A stretch of 5,955 nucleotides of DNA from Deltaproteobacteria bacterium (GCA_020053185.1 JAGVNP010000087.1:1-5955), one strand, 5' to 3'; positions 1 to 5,896 are shown, numbered from the stretch's first letter. Made by a program: numbers and translations. The notes: a model not told the origin generated them from the letters alone.

Positions 1-371
1 ACCATATCCATCTTCCGGCCGGACTTGCTTGTCTTTTCCTCGATCTTTGTGACCTTTGGCGTGCCAGTGATCACGTCCCCTGGATAGATTTCCTGATAGT
101 ACTCGTACTCTTCTTCCCCATGCAGGATCATGGCAAAATTAATCTTAAGCTCAACGATGACCTGCGGCATTGATCCGCACCACATCATGGGAACAGTGTA
201 GAATGTCGGTGGTGCAGGACAATCCTTGTAGCCTTCCTTCTTGGCGACTTCTTTATCGACCCATAAGGGATCAAAATCGCCGATTGCACGCACAAGCTCC
301 CTGATCTTGCCGCGCTCAATCTCCCATACCATGGAAGGGAATTCTTTTCCTTCCTTTGACTTGTCAGCCAT
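1..371 (-). CDS. FAS1-like / MaoC N-terminal-type dehydratase, 3'-truncated by window edge
   Basis: I translated 123 complete codons from the ATG at 371; the gene continues beyond base 1. The start has a strong ribosome binding site (AAAGGAGGT at 376-384, about 5 nt before ATG). Residues 16-32 (WEIERGKIRELVRAIGD) and the APPTF motif at 53-57 are the hallmarks of the FAS1-like dehydratase / MaoC_dehydrat_N hot-dog domain, seen in HadA-like and ChsH-like enoyl-CoA hydratase subunits. Family members hydrate trans-2-enoyl-CoA or dehydrate 3-hydroxyacyl thioesters in the cytoplasm. In many of them this N-terminal type of hot dog does not carry the catalytic Asp/His, which lies in a second hot dog (fused or a separate subunit), so a partner is expected to the left of the window. 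It is the fifth gene of the operon, 27 nt after the thiolase stop. A hydration step after the acyl-CoA dehydrogenase is the natural role. Family is clear; substrate unknown. Confidence 0.85.
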   Translation of the reverse strand, partial: MADKSKEGKEFPSMVWEIERGKIRELVRAIGDFDPLWVDKEVAKKEGYKDCPAPPTFYTVPMMWCGSMPQVIVELKINFAMILHGEEEYEYYQEIYPGDVITGTPKVTKIEEKTSKSGRKMDM

Positions 372-398
372 GCTTACCTCCTTTAAATTTTATAATTA

Positions 399-1604
399 TT
401 AATCGCCATATTTTCCAACAATGGCGACACTGCATACGTTCATCATTGGGAATCCGCCGAGATTGTGCGTGAGTCCAAAACGCGGATCTTTGAGCTGTCT
501 ATCGCCTGCCTTGCCCTGAAGCTGCAGATACATCTCATAGAGCATACGTAGGCCGGATGCGCCAATCGGATGGCCAAAGCATTTGAGCCCGCCATCTATC
601 TGGCAAGGAACTTTTCCATCGCGGTCATAGAATCCGTTCAGGATATCTTCTGGTGCTTTTCCTCTTTCTGAGATGTGCAGGTCTTCCATGGTTACTAGCT
701 CGGTGATGGAGAAGCAGTCATGTACTTCCATCATGCTGATCTCTTTGCGCGGATCTTTGATCCCTGCCTCTTTATATGCTTCAAGGCTTGCCTTTGATGT
801 GGTGATGAATTGTGCGCCGTCCCAGTCATATGCGATCTCTGTTCCATTGCTTAGAGAGAGCTGGAGAGCTTTCACAGAGATGATATTCTTTTTGCCAAGG
901 GATTTTGCAATCTCAGGTGTGGTGACGATTGCGCATGCGCTTCCGTCGCTCACTCCGCAGCAGTCAAACAGACCTAACGGATATGCAATCATGGGTGAAT
1001 TGAGTACCTGCTCTTCTGTTACTGGTTTTCTCAAGTGAGCCTTTGGATTAAGAGCGCCGTTTGCATGGCTCTTTACCGACACATGAGCCATTGCCTTTTT
1101 AACCAGCTGCATATCGATCCCGTATTTTGCCGCATAACCGCTTGCCAGCATTGCAAAGCCACCAGGAGCTGTCATGTTTGCAAACCAGAGTCCATTCAAT
1201 GAGCCCATTGCGCTGCCGAACTCAGGAAGTCCGCCGTAGCCGATATCCTTGAGCTTTTCTACGCCAATGGCGAGTGCGATGTCATATGCTCCTGATGCAA
1301 CCGCGTACACTGCTCCTCTGAACGCCTCGGTTCCGCTGGCGCAGAAATTTTCCACCCTTGTCACTGCTACGTTGTTTAGCTTTAGGGCCATAGATGCAGG
1401 CAGAGCGCTTTTGCCAACGCTTATCTCATCAAAGCATGTGCCGAGCCATGCTGCCTGGATCTGTTTTTTCTCTATTCCTGCATCGGCGAGACATTCCTGG
1501 AATGCCTCGACCATCAATGCCTCTGGCCCGTCATTCCAGCGTTCTCCAAATTTGGAGCAACCCATGCCGAGTATTGCAACTTTATCTCTTATTCCGCTAG
1601 CCAT
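399..1604 (-). CDS. SCP2-type thiolase (acetyl-CoA acetyltransferase-like)
   Basis: This is a 401-residue cytoplasmic thiolase-superfamily enzyme of usual length. Numbered from the ATG at 1604, the acyl-accepting nucleophile is Cys88 in VENFCASGTEAFRG, the HDCF motif is 295-298, GGLKCFGHPIGASG carries His345, and HNLGG begins at His380. In SCP2-type thiolases the C-terminal CxG cysteine is replaced by the cysteine of HDCF, here Cys297, so a full Cys/His/Cys set is present. That argues for genuine thiolysis or Claisen condensation rather than the Cys-poor aldolase variants such as Ltp2. Two starts are possible: GTG at 1607 or ATG at 1604. AAGGAGG (1611-1617) lies 3 nt from GTG but 6 nt from ATG, so ATG is preferred. 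The ATG overlaps the stop of the upstream synthase-DUF35 gene by one base (TGATG), indicating translational coupling and probably complex formation, since this thiolase branch often needs a DUF35 partner. It could act as beta-ketoacyl-CoA thiolase or acetoacetyl-CoA thiolase; substrate unknown. Confidence 0.93.
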   Translation of the reverse strand: MASGIRDKVAILGMGCSKFGERWNDGPEALMVEAFQECLADAGIEKKQIQAAWLGTCFDEISVGKSALPASMALKLNNVAVTRVENFCASGTEAFRGAVYAVASGAYDIALAIGVEKLKDIGYGGLPEFGSAMGSLNGLWFANMTAPGGFAMLASGYAAKYGIDMQLVKKAMAHVSVKSHANGALNPKAHLRKPVTEEQVLNSPMIAYPLGLFDCCGVSDGSACAIVTTPEIAKSLGKKNIISVKALQLSLSNGTEIAYDWDGAQFITTSKASLEAYKEAGIKDPRKEISMMEVHDCFSITELVTMEDLHISERGKAPEDILNGFYDRDGKVPCQIDGGLKCFGHPIGASGLRMLYEMYLQLQGKAGDRQLKDPRFGLTHNLGGFPMMNVCSVAIVGKYGD

Positions 1605-3067
1605 CACTTGCCTCCTTCTATCTGGGGAATGGCCTTCCAGAAATATCCGGTAAAGCCGCGCGTTTTGTCTGTATATCTTTTTCTAAAAGACAGTTTTATT
1701 GGCATGCCGACTTTGACCTGATTCATGTCGCAGTCTGTAAAATCCATCAGGGTTCTGCCGCCGCCGTCAAATCCAACAAGGCCATATACTGCAGGCGGAT
1801 CTACTGATGCAGCAAGCATATCTCCTGTAAACATGAGTACCTTCCCCTGTTTGCCGACAAATTCATAATCATCAAATTCATTCACAGCACCGCAATCAGG
1901 GTTTACACAGATGATGTTTGGCGGGAAATGAGGAACGCCGCATTTTTTGCATTTTTTCCCCACAAGACCGAAGATCATCTTCCTGTTTCTCCACAGAGTG
2001 GTCAGGGATGTGTTAACAGAGGTCTCTCCCCTGATGCCCAGATCAGCAACAATCAAATCTCTGAATTTGCTGAATTTCTGATAGTTGTTGAGGTCTACCT
2101 TGTTTGCCAGAGAACCCTTTATGCCTTTGGGTCCTTTAAAATTTTTGATCTTGTCTGTGACTTCGAAAGCAAGCACATCACAGCCCTGTCCAAAACTTGC
2201 AACCAGCAGTTTGTCTCCTGGCTTTGCATCTTCAAGCGCAGCAGCCAGCATCACAAAAGGATGTGCAGTTCCTGTATCACCGCAGTTCGCATGCATATTG
2301 CCCTGCACCTTTGAAGGATCAAGGCCGAGTTTCTTTGCAATATCCTTATGAGTTCCTGAGAAATAGCATGGATATATTACCTTGGCAAAATCAGTGATGG
2401 CCATCCCGGTTTTTTTCAAAAACCCGCCAATTGCCTGCGGAATAATCTTGCCGTAGCCTTCATCTCTCATCCATCGCTCTTCCCAGTTATAATCAAATTC
2501 TTTGCCAGAGCCTCTATAGTGATCTACAAAGTCGCAGCTCAGAGAATGGCTGCCCTTGAATTCTGCAATCACATTGTCTTTTCCAAAGAGAAGGGCTGCT
2601 GCACCATCTCCGTAGAACATCTCCAGCATGGTTGCCATCTTTGTCCTTCGCTGGTCAGATGCGACAACGAGCATGTTGTTTGCTTTTCCTGCATTGATTG
2701 CATCTAATGCGGCGATTGCCGCCGTAGTGCAGCTTTTTAAACATGAGGCAAAATCTGCATTTGTTGCGCCGTCTTCCGGTATATTGAGTGCAGCAGCAAC
2801 AATGCCTGCATTGAGCCTGTCAGCAAAAGGCAGCGTGGTGGATGCAAGATAAACGCCATTAAGCTTTTTTCTATCGTTGCCTTCCATGCAGTCATATGCT
2901 GCAGCAACTGCCATGCTCACGGCATCTTCGTCCCAGTTTGCAACTGCTTTCTCGCCCTGTGCAACTGCCATGATCACAGGGAAGTACCAAGCCATGTTCT
3001 GCACAATGAGCATCCGGTTTAGCCGATACCGAGGGATGTATCCCCCATACGACACTATACCTGCCAT
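1604..3067 (-). CDS. HMG-CoA synthase-like (KAS III fold) protein fused to DUF35 zinc-ribbon/OB-fold
   Basis: This 487-residue fusion protein starts at ATG 3067, 7 nt after AAGGAGG (3075-3081). Residues 1 to about 310 form a thiolase-fold domain of the HMG-CoA synthase family: IVSYGGYIPRYRLNR at the N-terminus, GEKAVANWDEDAVSMAV at 38-54, FASCLKSCTTAA with probable nucleophile Cys113 (Cys109 is also close), FYGDGAAALLF at 151-161 and GDTGTAHP at 263-270. After a linker, residues about 350-480 are a DUF35 module: a zinc ribbon with CKKC (373, 376) and CVNPDC (387, 392), then an OB-fold including VYGLVGFDGGGR (427-438) and RGFTGYF near the end. DUF35 proteins bind CoA or shape the active site of partner thiolases and synthases. 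By comparison with remembered HMG-CoA synthase motifs, the catalytic Glu region reads ASTTLP, the FHQP-type His region reads IYPCYF and the Asn motif reads GDT, so true HMG-CoA synthesis is doubtful. It may be a variant condensing enzyme or a scaffold for the coupled thiolase. Confidence 0.88.
   Translation of the reverse strand: MAGIVSYGGYIPRYRLNRMLIVQNMAWYFPVIMAVAQGEKAVANWDEDAVSMAVAAAYDCMEGNDRKKLNGVYLASTTLPFADRLNAGIVAAALNIPEDGATNADFASCLKSCTTAAIAALDAINAGKANNMLVVASDQRRTKMATMLEMFYGDGAAALLFGKDNVIAEFKGSHSLSCDFVDHYRGSGKEFDYNWEERWMRDEGYGKIIPQAIGGFLKKTGMAITDFAKVIYPCYFSGTHKDIAKKLGLDPSKVQGNMHANCGDTGTAHPFVMLAAALEDAKPGDKLLVASFGQGCDVLAFEVTDKIKNFKGPKGIKGSLANKVDLNNYQKFSKFRDLIVADLGIRGETSVNTSLTTLWRNRKMIFGLVGKKCKKCGVPHFPPNIICVNPDCGAVNEFDDYEFVGKQGKVLMFTGDMLAASVDPPAVYGLVGFDGGGRTLMDFTDCDMNQVKVGMPIKLSFRKRYTDKTRGFTGYFWKAIPQIEGGK
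1611..1617 (-). promoter_or_regulatory. Ribosome binding site deciding the thiolase start
   Basis: AAGGAGG on the minus strand lies inside the last codons of the synthase-DUF35 gene. Its spacing is 6 nt to ATG at 1604 and only 3 nt to the in-frame GTG at 1607. Normal spacing favours the ATG, giving a TGATG stop/start overlap. Confidence 0.8.
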
Positions 3068-3099
3068 ACAAAAACCTCCTTAAGAATTTATTTTTTCTG

Positions 3100-4302
3100 C
3101 TATATTTTTATATTGCCAAACACACCGCTTGTTTTCATGCCATTGATCTCCTGGTCAGAAAATCCAATGGCATTTAAAATCTCAGAGGTGTTTTTGCCCA
3201 ACGCAACGCCTGCACTTTTGTATTCAGGGTTAAATCCGGAAAATTTGACAGGGTGAGCGATCTGTTTGATTGGTTTATTGTTAGGACCAGGAACATTGGC
3301 AACGATCTCTTTTTCTTTAACGTATTCACTGTTCATTGCTTCTGCTAAAGACAGAACAGGTTCAACGCACGCATCAACATCCTTGAACGTCTCAACCCAA
3401 TGCGAAAGAGGCTTTGTTTTTATAATCGCGGTTACTTTCTTTTTTAACTTATCTGTTGATTGCGAATTGGAAAAGCTTTCTTCAAGTAGTTTTTCCAGGC
3501 CCAGGGTCTTGCAGAAAGCACTCAAGAACTGCGGCTCGAGGCCGCCAAAAGAAATATATCTTTTATCAGCAGTTTCGTAGAAACCGTAGAGAGAACCCCC
3601 GCCCAAAAACTCGGTTTCATATCCTACATTCTCGTTAGAGCAGAGTGCCTTGCTGATGCAGGTCGCATGATAAGGGAACAAGCCGTCGGTCATTGCAACA
3701 TCGATATGCTGGCCTTTACCTGCATGCATCCTTGAGACTGCTGCTGCAAGGACAGAGATGATTGTATTATTGGAACCAGATCCTACATCTGCTACCTGTA
3801 TTCCCATAATGCACGGGCCGGTCTTTTTTTTGCCGGAATAACCCATGATGCCCGAGCGCGCCAGATAATTTATATCATGGCCTGCCCGATCTTTTAGAGA
3901 CCCTGTCTGTCCGTATCCGGTTAGCGAGCAGTAGATGAGTTTTGGATTGATTGCAGATAGTTTTTCATATGACAGACCGAGACGGTCCATAACCCCGGGA
4001 CGGAATTGTTCAATAAGAATATCATAAGTATGAATAAGACGCTCTATTACATGAAGGCTGTCCTTGTTTTTCAGATCCAGAGCAAGAGATTTTTTATTGC
4101 GATTAATATAAGAATGGAAGTACGAGATTTTCCCTTCATCATCTACAAATGGAGGCATTGCTCTTGTTAAATCCACTCGGGTTGGCGATTCGATCCTCAC
4201 CACATCTGCGCCGAGATCTGCAAGCACCATTGTGGCAAAAGGGCCAGGAAGCAGCGTTGTAAAATCGAGGATCTTTAGAGTGGAGAGAAGACCCTCTTTC
4301 AT
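3100..4302 (-). CDS. Family III CoA-transferase superfamily protein, alpha-methylacyl-CoA racemase-like
   Basis: The 400-residue protein belongs to the CaiB/BaiF superfamily: LLPGPFATMVLADLGADVVRIE (17-38), NRNKKSLALDLK (67-78), IEQFRPGVMDRLGL (97-110) and the C-terminal DACVEPVLSLAEA segment. These proteins form interlocked dimers in the cytoplasm. The segments AGHDINYLARSG (His142), QVADVGSG (Asp172) and FYETADKRYISFGGLEPQF (Glu243) match the His/Asp/Glu acid-base set and the EPQF segment of alpha-methylacyl-CoA racemases, so epimerising a 2-methylacyl-CoA is a strong possibility. Asp172 also sits where CoA-transferases carry their catalytic Asp, so a CoA-transferase that activates the pathway's acid is not excluded. 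The ATG directly abuts the stop of the acyl-CoA dehydrogenase gene (TAGATG, no gap). Only a weak GGGG lies upstream, so it is likely translated by coupling. No later Met could be the start without losing the LPGP region. Family certain; reaction undecided. Confidence 0.92.
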   Translation of the reverse strand: MKEGLLSTLKILDFTTLLPGPFATMVLADLGADVVRIESPTRVDLTRAMPPFVDDEGKISYFHSYINRNKKSLALDLKNKDSLHVIERLIHTYDILIEQFRPGVMDRLGLSYEKLSAINPKLIYCSLTGYGQTGSLKDRAGHDINYLARSGIMGYSGKKKTGPCIMGIQVADVGSGSNNTIISVLAAAVSRMHAGKGQHIDVAMTDGLFPYHATCISKALCSNENVGYETEFLGGGSLYGFYETADKRYISFGGLEPQFLSAFCKTLGLEKLLEESFSNSQSTDKLKKKVTAIIKTKPLSHWVETFKDVDACVEPVLSLAEAMNSEYVKEKEIVANVPGPNNKPIKQIAHPVKFSGFNPEYKSAGVALGKNTSEILNAIGFSDQEINGMKTSGVFGNIKI

Positions 4303-5454
4303 CTAGAGCCCCAAATATCTGCTGATTATGAGGAGCATTATCTCTGAGGTGCCTGCGTAGATGGTCTGCACTTTTGCATCCCTGAACATGCGGGCAATAG
4401 GATATTCTTCCATGTACCCGTATCCGCCGTGGAACTGAAGACACTGGCCTGTCACGCGGTTGAGCATCTCGCAGATCCAATATTTTGCCATAGAGGTTCT
4501 TTTCACGATCTCTTTGCCATCCATTGTATCGATGATTAGGCTTTCCAGGAATGTCCTGCCGAGCTCTACCTCGGTTGCCATCTTTGCAAGTTCGAATGAA
4601 ATATACTGAAACCGACTGATGGGTCTGCCGAATGCTTCCCTGCTTTTTGTATATTCGATTGTGACCCGCAGAGCTTCTTCGGCAGCGACTTGTGCACCCA
4701 TGGCGCAAACAAGTCTCTCATCCTGGAGACGCTTCATGAGATAGTAAAAGCCCTGGCCTTCTCCGCCCAAAAGATTTTCAGCAGGAACCTTGCAGTCTAC
4801 AAAAGACATCTCTGCGGTGTCTTGGGAATGAAGTCCGACCTTTTCCAGTTTTCTTCCTTTTTCAAAACCAGGAGTTCCATCTTCTACCACTAGAAGCGAA
4901 ATCCCGGCATGGGAAGGATTCGCCTTTGGGTCGGTCTTTGCAGCAATAATCACGAGGTCGCAGTTAAGTCCGTTTGAGATGAATGTTTTCTGGCCATTGA
5001 CGATATAGTGATCGCCGTCTTTAATGGCTGTGGTGCGGATAGCGCCTAAGTCAGAACCTGTGCCGGGTTCGGTCATGGCAACTGCAGTGATAATATCACC
5101 AGTTGCGCAGCCAGGAAGCCATTTCTGTTTCTGTTTATCGTTTCCAAAATTATAGAGGTAAGGGACAATAATATCTGAATGCAGTGGAAAGAAAAATCCT
5201 CCCACATGCGTTTGCGCACATTCTTCAACAAGGATCAGAGAGTAGAGAAAATCAGCGCCAACCCCGCCGTATTCTTCAGGAAGCCACGGACAGAGAAATC
5301 CTTGTGCCCCAAATTTTTTCCAGGCTTCTCTAGGCACGATCCCGTCTTTTTCCCACTGGTCTCCATATGGCTTTACTTCTTTTTCAAAATATTTTCTTGC
5401 TGCTTCACGAAAGATGTGATGTTCCTGGGTGTAATATTTTTCCAATAAAGACAT
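4303..5454 (-). CDS. Acyl-CoA dehydrogenase (long-chain / isovaleryl-type catalytic Glu placement)
   Basis: This 383-residue FAD enzyme is of normal family length and is the first gene of the operon. It oxidises an acyl-CoA to the 2-enoyl-CoA and would pass electrons to an electron-transfer flavoprotein in the cytoplasm. Visible motifs: AVAMTEPGTGSDLGAI (124-139, flavin/substrate signature), NGQKTFISNG (153-162), YTKSREAFGRPISRFQ (268-283), QFHGGYGYMEEYPIARMFRDA (340-360) and QTIYAGTSEIM (363-373). The position that holds the catalytic Glu in medium- and short-chain enzymes is Ala367. A Glu in DERLV (Glu246) matches the alternative catalytic Glu of isovaleryl- and long-chain acyl-CoA dehydrogenases, so the enzyme should be active. 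The start at 5454 is chosen because AGGAGGAG (5461-5468) lies 6 nt before it and family similarity begins there. An in-frame ATG at 5517 would overlap the -10 box and add 21 unrelated residues. Substrate is unknown; the neighbours suggest a branched or substituted acyl-CoA. Confidence 0.95.
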   Translation of the reverse strand: MSLLEKYYTQEHHIFREAARKYFEKEVKPYGDQWEKDGIVPREAWKKFGAQGFLCPWLPEEYGGVGADFLYSLILVEECAQTHVGGFFFPLHSDIIVPYLYNFGNDKQKQKWLPGCATGDIITAVAMTEPGTGSDLGAIRTTAIKDGDHYIVNGQKTFISNGLNCDLVIIAAKTDPKANPSHAGISLLVVEDGTPGFEKGRKLEKVGLHSQDTAEMSFVDCKVPAENLLGGEGQGFYYLMKRLQDERLVCAMGAQVAAEEALRVTIEYTKSREAFGRPISRFQYISFELAKMATEVELGRTFLESLIIDTMDGKEIVKRTSMAKYWICEMLNRVTGQCLQFHGGYGYMEEYPIARMFRDAKVQTIYAGTSEIMLLIISRYLGL

Positions 5455-5460
5455 GTTGCT

Positions 5461-5468
5461 CTCCTCCT
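5461..5468 (-). promoter_or_regulatory. Ribosome binding site fixing the acyl-CoA dehydrogenase start
   Basis: AGGAGGAG on the minus strand ends 6 nt before the ATG at 5454. The competing in-frame ATG at 5517 has no such sequence and overlaps the predicted -10 box, so this site decides the start. Confidence 0.85.
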
Positions 5469-5487
5469 GGATCCGTGAATTCCATTC

Positions 5488-5502
5488 TCCATAACCTATG
5501 GA
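5488..5502. promoter_or_regulatory. Dyad in the operon leader, possible operator
   Basis: TCCATA-ACC-TATGGA is a perfect 6-bp inverted repeat with a 3-nt centre. It lies just downstream of the predicted transcription start (about +8 to +22), a position where a bound repressor would block RNA polymerase. No regulator gene is in the window and I do not recognise the motif. As RNA it would be only a short hairpin without a U-tract, so it is not a terminator. A chance dyad of this size is possible. Confidence 0.35.
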
Positions 5503-5516
5503 AACAAAACAGAACA

Positions 5517-5545
5517 ATTGTATTAAAAATCGACATTTGTGTCAA
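5517..5545 (-). promoter_or_regulatory. Sigma70-type promoter of the operon
   Basis: On the minus strand a perfect -35 box TTGACA (5545-5540) is followed after exactly 17 nt by TACAAT (5522-5517), which matches the -10 consensus at five of six positions. Transcription would start near 5510, giving a leader of about 55 nt before the ATG at 5454. No comparable promoter was noticed at the tight junctions between the five genes, so this is probably the main promoter of the whole operon. Confidence 0.8.
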
Positions 5546-5570
5546 CATGTTTTAGACGCAATCTGATCGG

Positions 5571-5588
5571 TTTTCTATGCTTAGAAAA
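5571..5588. promoter_or_regulatory. AT-rich dyad upstream of the promoter, possible regulator site
   Basis: TTTTCTA-TGCT-TAGAAAA is a perfect 7-bp inverted repeat with a 4-nt centre. It lies 26 bp upstream of the -35 box, centred roughly 70 bp upstream of the predicted start, where an activator could bind. The stem is almost all A/T, so it is unlikely to be a transcription terminator. The motif is not one I can assign to a regulator. Confidence 0.35.
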
Positions 5589-5653
5589 AGGCAATTTGGC
5601 TTAAGTATTAGCGTGGTAGGTTTATTATGTTATATGGTCTGTTATGATTGTTG

Positions 5654-5662
5654 TGATATAAT
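5654..5662 (+). promoter_or_regulatory. Possible extended -10 promoter element pointing right
   Basis: TGATATAAT fits an extended -10 (TGn followed by a perfect TATAAT). No recognisable -35 box lies 17 nt upstream, and no convincing gene follows within the window, only palindromic repeats. It may drive a divergent transcript that continues beyond 5955, or be a chance match in an AT-rich stretch. Confidence 0.25.
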
Positions 5663-5785
5663 GGATATTGTTTAGTGAAATGCATGATCAAGATATTCTG
5701 TGTTGATAGAAGTTTGAGTGGTTTGGAGTTTTTCACCCCAACAGGCGGAGCTTTGGAAAGGAGACTTTTTCATAATCGTTTCTTT

Positions 5786-5835
5786 GTCATTGCGAGAAGC
5801 TTTAGCAAAGCGGCAATCTGACTGTAAAACAGTCA
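5786..5835. repeat. Dispersed palindromic repeat, GTCATTGC...GCAAT type, plus adjoining hairpin
   Basis: The unit starts GTCATTGCGAG and closes GGCAATCTGAC, so its ends are inverted: ATTGC (5789-5793) pairs with GCAAT (5813-5817). Inside, GCTTT-AGC-AAAGC (5799-5811) forms a second perfect stem. It runs straight into TGACTGT-AAA-ACAGTCA (5819-5835), a perfect 7-bp hairpin. Repeats with this GTCATTGCGAG...GCAATC pattern are scattered between genes in many bacterial genomes. The family name and copy number cannot be told from one copy. Confidence 0.7.
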
Positions 5836-5896
5836 TCCTGAAGGCTAAGCCTGAAGGATCTTAATAAGATTCTTCGCCCTTTTGGCTCAGACTGAC
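5832..5896. repeat. Dispersed palindromic repeat, GTCATCCTGA...TCAG..TGAC type
   Basis: The ends GTCATCCTGA (5832-5841) and TCAGACTGAC (5887-5896) are inverted copies matching at 8 of 10 positions. The core, GAAGGATCTT (5853-5862), AAT, AAGATTCTTC (5866-5875), is a stem with 9 of 10 matches, the tenth being a G-T pair. CCTGAAGG occurs twice, at 5837-5844 and 5850-5857. The GTCATCCTGA...GAAGGATCT...AGATTCTTCG...CTCAG..TGACA pattern is a well-known type of intergenic repeat. It shares GTCA with the preceding hairpin. Confidence 0.7.

Larger units (their letters stand above)
5546..5785. other. Non-coding intergenic stretch between operon promoter and repeat cluster
   Basis: This AT-rich stretch holds the dyad at 5571-5588 and the extended -10 at 5654-5662. 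The only open frames are 32-45 codons long (plus 5577-5675, plus 5684-5821, minus 5672-5773). None has a ribosome binding site or a recognisable family signature. I see no tRNA, riboswitch or factor-independent terminator in it. Confidence 0.6.

Noticed and set aside
673..3083. Several plus-strand open frames of 60-134 codons
   Set aside because: All lie antisense within the thiolase and synthase-DUF35 genes, have low-complexity Ser/Cys/Leu-rich products and no visible family motifs.
3068..3110. T-rich gap between the CoA-transferase and synthase genes as a terminator
   Set aside because: No GC-rich hairpin precedes the A/T run in the direction of transcription, and the gap contains the ribosome binding site of the next gene.
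4139..4708. 189-codon open frame on the minus strand
   Set aside because: It overlaps the acyl-CoA dehydrogenase and CoA-transferase genes in another frame. Its Arg/Ser/His-rich product has no family motif, and both overlapped genes have strong signatures.
5455..5517. N-terminal extension of the acyl-CoA dehydrogenase to the ATG at 5517
   Set aside because: That ATG overlaps the predicted -10 box, lacks a ribosome binding site and adds residues not typical of the family; 5454 has AGGAGGAG at good spacing.
5672..5773. 33-codon minus-strand frame starting MKKSPF
   Set aside because: No convincing ribosome binding site, no recognisable motif, and it lies in the non-coding stretch upstream of the promoter.
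5684..5821. 45-codon plus-strand frame
   Set aside because: Its last part (VIARSFSKAAI) is encoded by the GTCATTGC-type repeat, a typical spurious product, and it has no ribosome binding site.
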